A stretch of DNA of 64,000 nucleotides from CAZOLI01 sp964580675 (GCA_964580675.1 CAZOLI010000007.1:52168-116167), one strand, 5' to 3'; numbered from the stretch's first letter, positions 1 through 8,396 are shown. The notes: generated by a model not told the origin, from the sequence alone. Made by a program: numbers and translations.

Positions 1-158
1 CGGGAGATGTCCTGTTCCTCAAGATACTGCATTAGATCCTTCAGGTCGGATCGGTACGCACGTATGGTCTGATCCGACGCCATCCGTCCGTTGGAGAGGT
101 GGTCAAGGAAAGACTCTACGGATTGTTCCAGCTCGTGATTCGGGCCGTCGTTACTCAT
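1..158 (-). CDS. Tyrosine recombinase (XerC/XerD-like), N-terminal fragment
   Basis: Reading the reverse strand from the ATG at 158-156 gives 52 codons before the window edge. The peptide (MSNDGPNHELEQSVESF, then TIRAYRSDLKDLMQYLEE) looks like the N-terminal core-binding domain of XerC/XerD-type site-specific recombinases, which resolve chromosome dimers at dif. The catalytic domain with its Arg-His-Arg-Tyr residues lies outside the window, so an integrase of another role cannot be excluded. The ATG overlaps the stop of the upstream lipoprotein gene by 8 bases (ATGAGTAA), which suggests translational coupling. The gene is truncated only by the window edge. Confidence 0.7.
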   Translation of the reverse strand, partial: MSNDGPNHELEQSVESFLDHLSNGRMASDQTIRAYRSDLKDLMQYLEEQDIS

Positions 159-1092
159 GGAAGCCTGTGTATTCCGGGTTCGGGGACTGTTCGTTCAATG
201 TGTTCACTCCGGCGGGATTTTCGCCGGTCCTCCGTCCCCTCCCGTCCTTTTTCTTTTTTTCATCCTCCAATTTCTTCTTCCGTGCTTTTCTTGCTTCCGC
301 AAGCGGACCATTGGTTGCGTGGAGCCGTCGTGTCAGATTGGTGGCAACAAAGGGCACGAACTTATCCATCAGCAACCACCGCTCCTCGTCCTCAAACGCA
401 TAATCCTCCTGAACGTGCGCCTTCGCATACGCCCGGATCTTCTCCCGTAAATCATCACGGTTCGCATCATACGTAATGGAAAGACCCCCTGTTATTCGTT
501 CCCGGTTCTCCGCGGTGCTCTGTAGTGGGGGCTTTGCCGACTGCATCCAGCGATCCAGGTTAATTGTCGTTCCGCGTTTCTCCCGGGAAACCATCATCAG
601 CGATACACCGAGGACGGGCGGTTGATACGGATCAAACTCAAACACTTCGCCGGCGATGACGGCGTCAGCCTCGATGGCGGAGGCTAGTTTCCGGGCCTCC
701 TCCACCGTGCCGGGATAGGAGAAATCCCCCCCCTTCTTTCGGGAAAGAATCTCGGAAACGTCCTCCGGGCGAAGCACGTTCAAATCCTTCACGAGGAAAT
801 TCAACCGGGAGGCAAGGTGTGAGGAAACCCGGGGATAATCACCGAATTCCTGTTCCCCGCGAAACGGAAGCACGGCCACCGTCCGGGCCTCGGGCAGCTG
901 ATTCTTCAAACCGTTTTCGCTGTACCGATACTTGCTCGATTTAAACCACCGAATATATCCGCAACCCAATATCCCCGGTGCCGTAACCGCAAGCAGGGAA
1001 AGGAGAAGAAACAATCGAACCCGGCCGTCGGACCGTGCCGAATCCGAAAAAAGACCCATAAAATGACCTTTGGATTGTCGGGTGTCCCGCAT
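151..1092 (-). CDS. Putative lipoprotein with CsgG/LpoB-like fold
   Basis: The product has 313 residues. A basic start and a hydrophobic stretch (about 26-40) end in a lipobox-like ILGC with Cys44, so it is probably a lipid-anchored envelope protein. A segment around 70-170 begins ARTVAVLPF and includes ADAVIAGEVFEF. This strand pattern (VAVLPF, then A-x-x-VIxGEV) resembles the CsgG/LpoB/TolB-N type fold, but I do not recognise a specific family. The C-terminus (about 265-295) is a highly basic, Lys-rich tail. Two starts are plausible: the ATG at 1092 (GAGG seven bases upstream) and an in-frame ATG at 1059 (AAGG upstream), the latter giving a more normal signal peptide. Function unknown; the overlap with the recombinase gene may only reflect co-transcription. 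Confidence 0.6.
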   Translation of the reverse strand: MRDTRQSKGHFMGLFSDSARSDGRVRLFLLLSLLAVTAPGILGCGYIRWFKSSKYRYSENGLKNQLPEARTVAVLPFRGEQEFGDYPRVSSHLASRLNFLVKDLNVLRPEDVSEILSRKKGGDFSYPGTVEEARKLASAIEADAVIAGEVFEFDPYQPPVLGVSLMMVSREKRGTTINLDRWMQSAKPPLQSTAENRERITGGLSITYDANRDDLREKIRAYAKAHVQEDYAFEDEERWLLMDKFVPFVATNLTRRLHATNGPLAEARKARKKKLEDEKKKKDGRGRRTGENPAGVNTLNEQSPNPEYTGFHE

Positions 1093-1384
1093 GCCTGTAC
1101 CTCGTAAACAGAATTGTCCTTATCCACCGCCAAATTTCGTTTTGATTATCGGAGGGGTACCCGTTGAACTTAAATGAATAACACGATACGACAATGAGGA
1201 GATTGTTCCTCAAATGACGGTACATTCCCCTTTTAAAGGACATTAGCTGGAGGAGGGATGATCCGTACAGCGGGATGTGATTCCGCCAATTCCCCGATCA
1301 GGATCACCTTTGACTTAACGGAAACCCGATTACCGGTGGACTGTTTATCCGGAAGGGCATAAATCGGAAGGGGAGACTCTGCTG

Positions 1385-1903
1385 TTACTGCTCAATTTCC
1401 ACAAGGACGTCCCCTTTGGTCACATTCTGATCTTCATCGACACGGATGTTCGTGACCGTTCCCGAACGAGGAGCCTGCACTTCGTTTTCCAGTTTCATGG
1501 CGGAGAGCAGGAGAAGCGTTTGACCGGATTCCACGGAATCCCCTTCCGACACATGAAGTTCAATTACCTGACCCGGGATGGACGCTTCCACCTCGTAGAC
1601 CGAACCGGCTCCCGTATCCGCAGCACGCTTTTTCTCGTGTTCACGAAACCGCTTTTCCACCACGTTTGCCCGGTAGGAGATGCCACCGAGAACGATTTCG
1701 ACGTCGTCACCGGACTGGGTGTGACCAAATCGAAGCGGATGATCATCAAGGGTCCCGAGAACCACCCCGTCCTCTTCAAATTCCAGCCGGAGGGGGCGGG
1801 ATTGATCTGTTTCGGGAAACGTCACCAGCAGGTGGTCCTCGTTGTCCCGAACCGTAATCACCATTTCCCGTTCATTAATGATGACGGAATACGTCTTTTC
1901 CAT
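1385..1903 (-). CDS. Biotin carboxyl carrier subunit of an acyl-CoA carboxylase
   Basis: This 172-residue protein ends in a biotinyl/lipoyl domain (about 102-172). The biotin attachment site is SAMKLENE, with Lys137 as the expected biotinylated residue. The domain carries CO2 on biotin between the carboxylase and a carboxyltransferase. The N-terminal ~95 residues are a separate beta-rich region of unknown role, of the kind seen in carriers of propionyl-, methylcrotonyl- or pyruvate-type carboxylases. The start ATG shares one base with the stop of the upstream biotin carboxylase gene (TAATG), so the two are coupled. No carboxyltransferase gene lies nearby, so the acyl-CoA substrate cannot be named from this window. 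Confidence 0.85.
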   Translation of the reverse strand: MEKTYSVIINEREMVITVRDNEDHLLVTFPETDQSRPLRLEFEEDGVVLGTLDDHPLRFGHTQSGDDVEIVLGGISYRANVVEKRFREHEKKRAADTGAGSVYEVEASIPGQVIELHVSEGDSVESGQTLLLLSAMKLENEVQAPRSGTVTNIRVDEDQNVTKGDVLVEIEQ

Positions 1904-3417
1904 TATCCGTTTAACCTCCGGTGCAATCCCGAGTAAAACCAGCTGGATGTCGACGGATCGCTTCCGCCGGATCCGTCTCCGTCACGGACGTGAAACTGTT
2001 TCTCCGCCTGGTGGGCGATCGCCGCGGCAAGCACGGCGGCTTCCTCCACCTGGTCTCCGTGGGTCGAATCCATCTCAAATTCGTCCAGGTAATTCGTGGA
2101 TAGCCGTCCTTCGCAAAAATCCGGATCCGAAAGAATCTGCAGATACAGGGGGATGGTGGTCTGCGGACCAACAATCACCGTTTCCTTCAGTGCTTCCTTC
2201 ATCCGGCGGATGGCGCGAGCACGGTCTTCGCCATACGTGATGAACTTTGCCATGAGCGAATCGTACTGTAAGCCGATATGACTTCCGCGCCGGACACCGC
2301 TGTCCACACGGACGTACGGGCCCGATGGCTCGCGCCACGTTCGAATTGTCCCGGAATCCGGCATGAAATTCGAATACGGATCTTCGGCACAAATCCGGCA
2401 CTCCAGTGCCCATCCACGGGAGGGGATGTCCTCCGTTCTATAGGAAAGTTCCGTGCCGTTGGCCACCCGGAGCTGTTCCCGAACGAGGTCATACCCCGTA
2501 ATGTACTCGGTTACCGGATGCTCGACCTGAAGACGGGTATTGACTTCCAGGAAGTAAAAATTCCCCTCGCTGTCCAGCAGAAACTCCACGGTCCCCGCGT
2601 TCTCGTAGCCGGCCGACTGCACCAGGCGGAGTGCTGCCTCGCCCATTTCGCGACGGAGTTCCTCCGATACGGCCGTACTGGGAGCTTCCTCGATTAACTT
2701 CTGGTGACGTCGCTGGACGGAACATTCCCGCTCCCCAAAATGGACGGCGTTTCCGTGCTGGTCCGCGAGGACCTGGATCTCAATGTGGCGGGGCGACGAA
2801 AAGTACGACTCCACAAAGACCTCCGGATTGCCGAACGCGGATTCGGCTTCCCCCCGGGCCTCCCGGTAGGCCTTCGGGAAGGCCTCCGGTTCCTCCACGA
2901 CACGCATGCCTTTTCCCCCGCCACCGGCTGCCGCTTTGATCAGGACCGGAAACCCGATTTCCTCCGCGGCCTCTTTTGCGGATTCCTCTGATTGTGTTTC
3001 CAGAACCCGTCCCGGTACCACCGGTACATCCGATTCCTGGGCAAGTCCCCGCGCCTGCGTCTTGTCCCCCAGTTTTCGAATGGCGTCCTCGGACGGACCG
3101 ATAAAGGTCACCCCCTCCTGACGGCATCGGGCCGGAAATTCGGGATTTTCGGCCAGAAACCCGTAACCGGGATGAATGGCATCGGCCCCCGACGACGCCG
3201 CCGCTGCCATGATGCGGTCAAAATTCAGGTAACTCTCGTCCGGATCCGCCGGGCCGAGACGAACCGATCGATCCGCGAGCCGGACAAACGGGGCATGCCG
3301 ATCCGCGTCGCTGTAGACCGCCACCGTTTCCAGACCCATGGTCCGGCAGGTCCGGATAATCCGGGCGGCGATTTCACTCCGATTTGCAATTAAAACGGTC
3401 TGAATAGAATCGGACAT
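1903..3417 (-). CDS. Biotin carboxylase subunit (AccC-type)
   Basis: The 504-residue protein is a full-length ATP-grasp biotin carboxylase, which carboxylates carrier-bound biotin using ATP and bicarbonate. Visible family motifs are IANRSEIAARI near the N-terminus, HPGYGFLAEN (82-91), the glycine-rich ATP loop GGGGKG (165-170), ERECSVQRRHQK around 230, and EVNTRLQVEHPVTE around 290. Length slightly exceeds the ~450 residues of fatty-acid AccC, with an extra C-terminal ~50 residues, so it may belong to a propionyl-CoA- or other acyl-CoA carboxylase rather than to fatty acid synthesis. The ATG has a strong GGAGG nine bases upstream and is preceded by a promoter-like motif. It is the first gene of a two-gene unit with the biotin carrier. 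Confidence 0.9.
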   Translation of the reverse strand: MSDSIQTVLIANRSEIAARIIRTCRTMGLETVAVYSDADRHAPFVRLADRSVRLGPADPDESYLNFDRIMAAAASSGADAIHPGYGFLAENPEFPARCRQEGVTFIGPSEDAIRKLGDKTQARGLAQESDVPVVPGRVLETQSEESAKEAAEEIGFPVLIKAAAGGGGKGMRVVEEPEAFPKAYREARGEAESAFGNPEVFVESYFSSPRHIEIQVLADQHGNAVHFGERECSVQRRHQKLIEEAPSTAVSEELRREMGEAALRLVQSAGYENAGTVEFLLDSEGNFYFLEVNTRLQVEHPVTEYITGYDLVREQLRVANGTELSYRTEDIPSRGWALECRICAEDPYSNFMPDSGTIRTWREPSGPYVRVDSGVRRGSHIGLQYDSLMAKFITYGEDRARAIRRMKEALKETVIVGPQTTIPLYLQILSDPDFCEGRLSTNYLDEFEMDSTHGDQVEEAAVLAAAIAHQAEKQFHVRDGDGSGGSDPSTSSWFYSGLHRRLNG

Positions 3418-3454
3418 CGTACCTCCATATGAGTTTCCCTCATCGTGCTGACGT

Positions 3455-3483
3455 ATTTTATTGAACCCATTTTCCCGTTACAA
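3455..3483 (-). promoter_or_regulatory. Predicted promoter of the biotin carboxylase operon
   Basis: On the minus strand TTGTAA (3483-3478) and TAAAAT (3460-3455) are separated by exactly 17 bases. The start codon lies about 40 bases further on. Found by eye; no experimental support. Confidence 0.5.
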
Positions 3484-3653
3484 CGCCCCGATATCTGGAT
3501 CTACGGGTTCCTGTTGCTCTCCGCCGGCGCTGAAGGTTTCACGCCACTCATTGAAAAAAGAAGGGGCCTCCGGTAGTATTCGATTTTCAGGAGGCAACGC
3601 CACTTCGCAAACGACCACTGATCTGTGTGTAAAATCGATCTCAGGGGAAAACG

Positions 3654-4028
3654 ATGATACGTTTCATGTCCGTTTTGCTGATATCCACCGTTTTGACACT
3701 GCTCCCGGCCTGTTTTCTGGTGGGTGGGGGCACCAGCGACATCCAGCCCGCCGGTACGGATGCGTACCAGGCGAACTGGGAGACGGAGTACGAAAACCTC
3801 TTCTTCGCCGCCCACGACGTTCTGGACCGGATCGGGACCGTTACGAAAAAAGACCGCAAGAACGGTCTCATCCAGGGAAACGCACACGGCTCCAGAATTA
3901 CCATCCGAATCAGCCCGGAGGGCAAGCGAAAACACATTGAGGTGTCGGCCCGAACATTAACAGCGGACGTCGAGCCCGCTCCCAAAGACGCGAAAAAAAT
4001 CCTGGAGGCCATTCGGAGCGAGATTTAA
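3654..4028 (+). CDS. Small lipoprotein, DUF3568-like
   Basis: The 124-residue product has a short lipoprotein signal ending in LLPAC (Cys20). The mature part starts with a Gly-rich linker and then a segment with alternating hydrophobic residues (YENLFFAAHDVLDRIG, then RITIRISPEGKRKHIEVSAR). This resembles the small DUF3568-type lipoproteins found in several Gram-negative groups, whose function is unknown; the assignment is by pattern only. The ATG is well placed behind AGGGG, six bases upstream. It stands alone between the divergent carboxylase operon and the pseudopilin operon. Confidence 0.65.
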   Translation: MIRFMSVLLISTVLTLLPACFLVGGGTSDIQPAGTDAYQANWETEYENLFFAAHDVLDRIGTVTKKDRKNGLIQGNAHGSRITIRISPEGKRKHIEVSARTLTADVEPAPKDAKKILEAIRSEI

Positions 4029-4074
4029 TAACCGAAACCGGATGCGCCTCTCGGGTTAATCGGGCCCCAAAATC

Positions 4075-4108
4075 GTTACGTGTCCGTAACACTGTTACGC
4101 GGACGTAA
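4075..4108. repeat. Tandem GTTACG-N4-CGTAA inverted repeats (possible operator)
   Basis: Two short inverted repeats stand 19 bases apart: GTTACG-TGTC-CGTAAC at 4075-4090 and GTTACG-CGGA-CGTAA at 4094-4108. The inner halves also pair with each other (CGTAAC-ACT-GTTACG, 4085-4099). Such paired palindromes often bind a dimeric regulator; a transcription stop hairpin after the lipoprotein gene is an alternative, but no T-run follows. Confidence 0.4.
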
Positions 4109-4315
4109 GTATATCTTCGGTCCCAACCCGGGTGGAACATCGGCCGCCACATGGGGGAATCGTCCGATGGACTGTGATGTACACCCGTTAACAGTGATTT
4201 TATCGAGGTTTCAGACTGATCTTCACCGGCAAAATCGATCCCATCCCTGAATGGAACAGAAGTTGCATTCTTAATGCAGGTAAACGAATGACCCCCTTTA
4301 AGAATGTCACAAACC

Positions 4316-4344
4316 TTGAACTCAGGGGCTTAATAACTGATAAT
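4316..4344 (+). promoter_or_regulatory. Predicted promoter of the pseudopilin operon
   Basis: TTGAAC (4316-4321) and GATAAT (4339-4344) are 17 bases apart. Transcription would start near 4351, which argues for the ATG at 4377 as the first start codon of the operon rather than the in-frame TTG at 4344. Confidence 0.5.
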
Positions 4345-4376
4345 TGAATAACAGATGGTCGTATTTCTTTGATTTC

Positions 4377-4886
4377 ATGAGTCAATCCATGATGACAGAA
4401 CGAGATCACTTATCATCGAATCGGGGGTTCACACTTCTGGAACTTCTTGTTGTCATGGCCATCATCGGCATACTTGCGGCCCTTCTCCTGCCCGTGCTGA
4501 ACGAAGTACGCTGTCAGGCCAATGAAGGAGCGGCGAGTGAAATGATCAATCAGCTCGAAAGCGCCATGATCATGTACAAGGACAACCAGGGGATCCTCCC
4601 GCCGGACATGATGAACGGAAAGAGCAAGGAATACGTGAAAGTGCTCAAAGAACCCAGTGGGCGAGACACGGTGTATTACAATTTTCAGGAAAGTGACCTT
4701 CACAACGGTCGGGTCTATTCCCCGATCGGTGTGGCCGACAAGTACGAGATTCAATATCAGCGATCAAAGCATCTCGCCGACAAGGGGTTGTCAAATAATT
4801 CCGGCCGAACCCCGGAGAACCAACAGGGACCGGATCTCTGGACCGCGGATTGTGACGACAACAAAGAAGCAATCAACAACTGGTAA
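4377..4886 (+). CDS. GspG-like major pseudopilin
   Basis: The product (169 residues from the ATG at 4377) has a class III signal: a short leader ending in G, then FTLLELLVVMAIIGILAAL, the prepilin-peptidase site followed by the hydrophobic N-terminal helix with Glu at +5. The C-terminus, DLWTADCDDNKEAINNW, resembles the calcium-binding end of GspG, the major pseudopilin of type II secretion. It would form a short periplasmic filament. An upstream in-frame TTG (4344) is disfavoured because it overlaps the predicted -10 box; ATGs at 4389 and 4392 remain possible, and none has a clear ribosome binding site. First gene of five similar proteins; no assembly ATPase, secretin or peptidase is in the window. 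Confidence 0.8.
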   Translation: MSQSMMTERDHLSSNRGFTLLELLVVMAIIGILAALLLPVLNEVRCQANEGAASEMINQLESAMIMYKDNQGILPPDMMNGKSKEYVKVLKEPSGRDTVYYNFQESDLHNGRVYSPIGVADKYEIQYQRSKHLADKGLSNNSGRTPENQQGPDLWTADCDDNKEAINNW

Positions 4887-5071
4887 CCGCTTTACATGAA
4901 CCGGGCCAGGTATGCCACCGGGCAAAGGAAGGGATGGTGCAAACATCGATCCCTAAACACAAACTCCGCGCCAAACGATACGTCGGAAGGGCCGGATTTC
5001 CGAAGGGTGGATGGCAACGGCAGCACAGACGGAGGAAACAACTGGAAATCAAATTTTGTAGGGAAACAACC

Positions 5072-5755
5072 TTGAATCAAAACCAGGACAGCTCACGTCC
5101 CGTGCCGGGAACCGAATCCATATCGGGGGGATTTACGCTGCTTGAACTTCTCGTGGTTGTGGCCATCATCTCAATGTTAATAGGCTTTCTCGGGGTGCTC
5201 CTGACCGGAACCGAAACCAAAGCCAAGGTTGCTTCGACGCAGAATTTAATTCACCAGCTGGAAGGCGGGATCAAGAATTACCAGTCGACGATGGGAACAC
5301 TTCCCCAAAATCCAATTACCCTTACCGGTCCCGCCGGAGGCCCGCTCAGTGGAGGCAAAACCATTGGAAGCGGGAATCAGTATGATTCTCAGGTGCTTCA
5401 CGCCTGTCTTCGTTTCAAATTGTTGCAACCGCACGGCAAGGATCCGGTAACGGACGAGGTTCAGACCAAGGAGGTCGGTCCGTTCGTCGAAGCGAATCTG
5501 TCCGATCACATCGATGGGGACGTGGATGATCCGAGAGCCCCGATTACGGATGCGTGGCGGAAGCGGTTGGGATTTCGATCCTCCGCCAGTTACAAAAATC
5601 CCAGTAACCTGAACCACGCCACCGGGTGTAAATCCGGCAGTCAAAACAACCAAAATTGGGTGGACATCTGGTCGAGGGGGCCGGATCAAAAAACGGGAAC
5701 CTCCGGCATCCCCGGATGTGATGAAGACGACGTAAATAATTTTGGGAACAAGTAA
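5072..5755 (+). CDS. GspG-like pseudopilin (second copy)
   Basis: The prepilin motif GG|FTLLELLVVVAII is preceded by a ~20-residue leader if translation starts at the TTG at 5072, which has AGGGA eight bases upstream. An in-frame ATG at 4934 would add 46 basic residues atypical for a leader, so I prefer the TTG. The C-terminal part reads VDIWSRGPDQKTGTSG and ends DEDDVNNF, a GspG-type pattern (IWSxGPD...DDVxNF) likely to bind calcium. The protein is 227 residues, with a variable middle region and two Cys (HACLRF, and NHATGCKSG) that could form a disulfide. It lies 185 bases after the first pseudopilin gene and differs from it enough to be a separate subunit. Confidence 0.75.
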   Translation: MNQNQDSSRPVPGTESISGGFTLLELLVVVAIISMLIGFLGVLLTGTETKAKVASTQNLIHQLEGGIKNYQSTMGTLPQNPITLTGPAGGPLSGGKTIGSGNQYDSQVLHACLRFKLLQPHGKDPVTDEVQTKEVGPFVEANLSDHIDGDVDDPRAPITDAWRKRLGFRSSASYKNPSNLNHATGCKSGSQNNQNWVDIWSRGPDQKTGTSGIPGCDEDDVNNFGNK

Positions 5756-5774
5756 TGAACCCTCCAAATTCGTC

Positions 5775-6422
5775 ATGAAAAAATCATACGCGACCGGTGC
5801 AGAGAACGGTTGGACGCTGGTGGAACTTCTCGTGGTCATCTCCATCATCATGATACTGGTATCCGTTTCCTCGGTGTACTTCATCCAGATAACCAAGCAG
5901 GGTGGCATGACCGACGGCATGCAAATGTTCCGTTCCTCCTACAAACTTGCACGTTCGAAAGCAACCTCCTCGGGCTTCCCACACTTTCTTGTGTTCCACA
6001 ACGAAAGTGACCGAACGGCCACGGCCGTTGTCGTGAAGGACACGAACCGAAACGGCAAGCTGAATTTTGATACCTCATCCATGTCGGGAGATGATGAGCT
6101 CGTGGAATCGTACGACATGCCGAAATTCGTTAATTTCCGGCTGGGGACCAAAAAAGCACCACCATTATTTAAATCCTCCGGACCCGGTGGAGAGTACTGG
6201 ATCAAATTTGCGTCGGACGGGACCATCGCGGGGGCCAGCAAAGACCCGACGGACAACCAGGTGGCTTTTAAGAAGAACAATACCTGGCGGGACACGGGAG
6301 CTGCGCCAACCGGCCCCACCTCCTGTGACCTCATCATGGCACACACCCGGACCAATGAAATTGTGTACGTGGATTGGGAACCGGCCGGTGGAAACGTAAA
6401 GGATTATTTTGACAGGGAATAA
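5775..6422 (+). CDS. GspH/FimT-like pseudopilin
   Basis: After a short basic leader (MKKSYATGAENG) comes WTLVELLVVISIIMILVSV, a prepilin helix with Trp instead of Phe at +1 and the conserved Glu at +5. The globular part contains ATAVVVKDTNRNGKLNFD, a DxNxNGxxxxD element that is common in GspH/FimT minor pseudopilins. It would be a minor subunit near the tip of a type II secretion or type IV pilus-like filament. An alternative TTG start at 5742 overlaps the previous gene by 14 bases; the ATG at 5775 gives the more typical leader, though no strong ribosome binding site is visible. The next gene follows immediately after the stop. Confidence 0.75.
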   Translation: MKKSYATGAENGWTLVELLVVISIIMILVSVSSVYFIQITKQGGMTDGMQMFRSSYKLARSKATSSGFPHFLVFHNESDRTATAVVVKDTNRNGKLNFDTSSMSGDDELVESYDMPKFVNFRLGTKKAPPLFKSSGPGGEYWIKFASDGTIAGASKDPTDNQVAFKKNNTWRDTGAAPTGPTSCDLIMAHTRTNEIVYVDWEPAGGNVKDYFDRE

Positions 6423-7304
6423 ATGAATTTTCCGCAACCTGAACCGATGAACATGTTTTTTGCAACAACGAACAAAGAGCGCCGGGCGGCTGCCTATCAG
6501 CAAGGCGGTTTCACGCTGATTGAAATCCTGATCGCTCTCGTGGTCATGACCATCGGCCTGCTGGGCATTCTCGCCCTTTTTCCCGCTTCCTTCAGCCGGG
6601 TAAACAAAACGGTTCAGGAAAGTCAGGCGGGGGCTATCGCGGAATCCGTTCATCAGGCAGTTTTGGCCGGGGTGCATGCCTCTCGAACAGACATTAACGG
6701 AGACGGAACTGTTGATAACCAGGAAGGAGCAGCAACCATGCACCACGCGGGTCTGATAAACCGGGGACAATCTCCCAAAATACCGGAGAAGTACACGTTT
6801 CCTCTTCCCCCCGCTCCCGGTAAACCGGACGAGGTCACAAGTTACGCGTTTCCCACGCCAATCGGGAAAGGGCCGTTCAGCAGTTCGGAAGTGGACGATA
6901 CAGGGGCTCCCTGGGGAGGAAAAGGAACGGGAAATGCATCTGACGTGGATCAGTACAAACAGGCCGGTGGAGCAAATCCGGAAGATTTCATCTGGCAACT
7001 CGGAGAGGTCGACGACGGAAAGCCCGCAAATGACCTCACGGATCTGATTCGGAACATCAAGGGAAAAGACACGGCCGACACGGAATTTGATCCGTCGTTT
7101 GACCTGGACAAATACAGTTACAGCCTGTTAATTCAACGATCCGGTGACGAACGACTGTTTCGCGTGGTCATCGGTGTGTACCGGTTCTACCGCGCCCGTT
7201 CCGGATACATTCCCAAACCGGGAAAAAGTGGTTATGACGCCATGACCGACGGTACCCACCCGGACCTGATCAAGGAATACAGAGCGATGGTTTCCGGAAA
7301 CTAA
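6423..7304 (+). CDS. GspI/PilV-like pseudopilin with an EF-hand-like loop
   Basis: The leader is about 28 residues, ending QQGG|FTLIEILIALVVMTIGLLGIL, which is the PilV/GspI style of prepilin helix. The 293-residue protein then has DINGDGTVDNQEG (around 80-92), which matches a calcium-binding EF-hand/dockerin-like loop (D-x-N-x-D-G-x-x-D). The C-terminal part (YSYSLLIQRSGDERLFRVVIGVYRFYR) looks like a beta strand-rich globular end. The ATG at 6423 directly follows the previous stop and has AGGGA five bases upstream, so the gene is in one transcription unit with its neighbours. Role: minor pseudopilin; the calcium loop is an inference from the motif. Confidence 0.75.
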   Translation: MNFPQPEPMNMFFATTNKERRAAAYQQGGFTLIEILIALVVMTIGLLGILALFPASFSRVNKTVQESQAGAIAESVHQAVLAGVHASRTDINGDGTVDNQEGAATMHHAGLINRGQSPKIPEKYTFPLPPAPGKPDEVTSYAFPTPIGKGPFSSSEVDDTGAPWGGKGTGNASDVDQYKQAGGANPEDFIWQLGEVDDGKPANDLTDLIRNIKGKDTADTEFDPSFDLDKYSYSLLIQRSGDERLFRVVIGVYRFYRARSGYIPKPGKSGYDAMTDGTHPDLIKEYRAMVSGN

Positions 7305-7334
7305 TCAATTGCACATCCGAGAACACAACATTTC

Positions 7335-8297
7335 ATGAATCAGCGCCGACCGGAAACGATGGAACCACATATGAAGAAAATTAATCGAGCGAGTTGTGGG
7401 GGTTGGACTCTTATTGAACTGCTCGTGGCCATTTCCCTCTCCATCATTCTTGTTGGGGCCATGGCACAGGCGTTCTCGAAAGCAACGGACGTGTTCGAGA
7501 TCGGGAGCGCTCGACTCAGTATTTACAACGAGGTCCGGACGGCCCTGGACAACATGGGGAGAGACCTCACCGGCGCCATGAGCACCAACACGGGTTCGCA
7601 GCGGTTTGCCCTCGCAACAAACGTACAGGACCAATTCGACAGCGAGTATCAAACGTTTAACAGCAATGGATGGATGATGGACCCCAAGAACGGAACCGGG
7701 GGAGCAGCGGATATGATTGGGGTCGTCAGTCACACCTCCATCGCCGGAGATACTGTCGGCCGGGGACTGGCCTACCGGATCCTCCCTTCAAAAGATCCGT
7801 CTCTCCTGGACAAGGGAGAAGGACGGGCCAAAACAGTCTACCATGACCGAACCCTCGGTGTTCTCCAGCGAGCCGCCATTCCCATCCAGGACGTAAAGGA
7901 CGATCCAAACATTTATTACGGTCCCGACAAGAGCAATTCATCTTCCGCCGCCCTCTGGACCACGGAGAACAGCGGACCGACGTCCAGTAACCCCAAAGTG
8001 TTCGTCGGTTACCTGGCCGAGTACATTCTTTCCTTCAACGTGGAAGTGCTCGCCAATACCAACTCCGACATCGGATACTTCGACCTCGATGAGGATCCTG
8101 CCAACGTGCCGTCTCCACAGGACAAATACCTCAACAGCTCGCAGGACGTGGAAAAAAACAAATACCCGATCGGAAGCGGAGAAGATGACGAACCGGATAT
8201 ACCGGATGCCATCCGGGTAACCATCCGTTTCACCGAAGGAGCAAAGGGACAGCAGGAACGGGTTGTCCAGAGGGTCTTCTGGCTTCCCATGAGATAG
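7335..8297 (+). CDS. GspJ/PilW-like pseudopilin
   Basis: The 320-residue product has a basic leader and GG|WTLIELLVAISLSIILVGA, a prepilin helix again with Trp at +1. The following stretch (SARLSIYNEVRTALDNMGRDL) is typical of the amphipathic helix of GspJ/PilW proteins. The large globular domain is Asp-rich (for example GSGEDDEPDIPDAIRVTIRF), where the last part matches the usual GspJ pattern 'P.aIrv.i.f'. Three in-frame ATGs (7335, 7359, 7371) are possible starts. It completes a series GspG, GspG, GspH, GspI, GspJ, the usual order of a pseudopilus cluster, but with no GspK-like gene and no secretion machinery. A non-coding gap of 270 bases follows. Confidence 0.75.
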   Translation: MNQRRPETMEPHMKKINRASCGGWTLIELLVAISLSIILVGAMAQAFSKATDVFEIGSARLSIYNEVRTALDNMGRDLTGAMSTNTGSQRFALATNVQDQFDSEYQTFNSNGWMMDPKNGTGGAADMIGVVSHTSIAGDTVGRGLAYRILPSKDPSLLDKGEGRAKTVYHDRTLGVLQRAAIPIQDVKDDPNIYYGPDKSNSSSAALWTTENSGPTSSNPKVFVGYLAEYILSFNVEVLANTNSDIGYFDLDEDPANVPSPQDKYLNSSQDVEKNKYPIGSGEDDEPDIPDAIRVTIRFTEGAKGQQERVVQRVFWLPMR

Positions 8298-8382
8298 TGG
8301 AAGAATATACGACGCCGGTAACCAGGGGCGAACGTTAAACGGTTCGATTTTTCTTCACCTGTAAATCCCCCCCTTCCTGAGT

Positions 8383-8396
8383 TACGTATCGACGTA
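8383..8396. repeat. Short inverted repeat upstream of the efflux operon
   Basis: TACGT-ATCG-ACGTA is an inverted repeat with 5-base arms and a 4-base centre, located about 30 bases before the predicted promoter at 8425. It could be an operator. It resembles, but is not identical to, the repeats at 4075-4108. Confidence 0.25.

Larger units (their letters stand above)
4029..4376 (+). other. Intergenic region before the pseudopilin operon
   Basis: About 350 bases without a convincing gene. It holds tandem inverted repeats (4075-4108) and, near its end, a promoter-like motif (4316-4344). The stretch between them shows no open frame with a ribosome binding site and no RNA I recognise. Confidence 0.6.

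Noticed and set aside
4344..4376. TTG at 4344 as start of the first pseudopilin
   Set aside because: It overlaps the predicted -10 box and gives an unusually long leader; the ATG at 4377 fits better.
5246..5920. 224-codon minus-strand frame across two pseudopilin genes
   Set aside because: No motif; both plus-strand genes have clear prepilin signatures.
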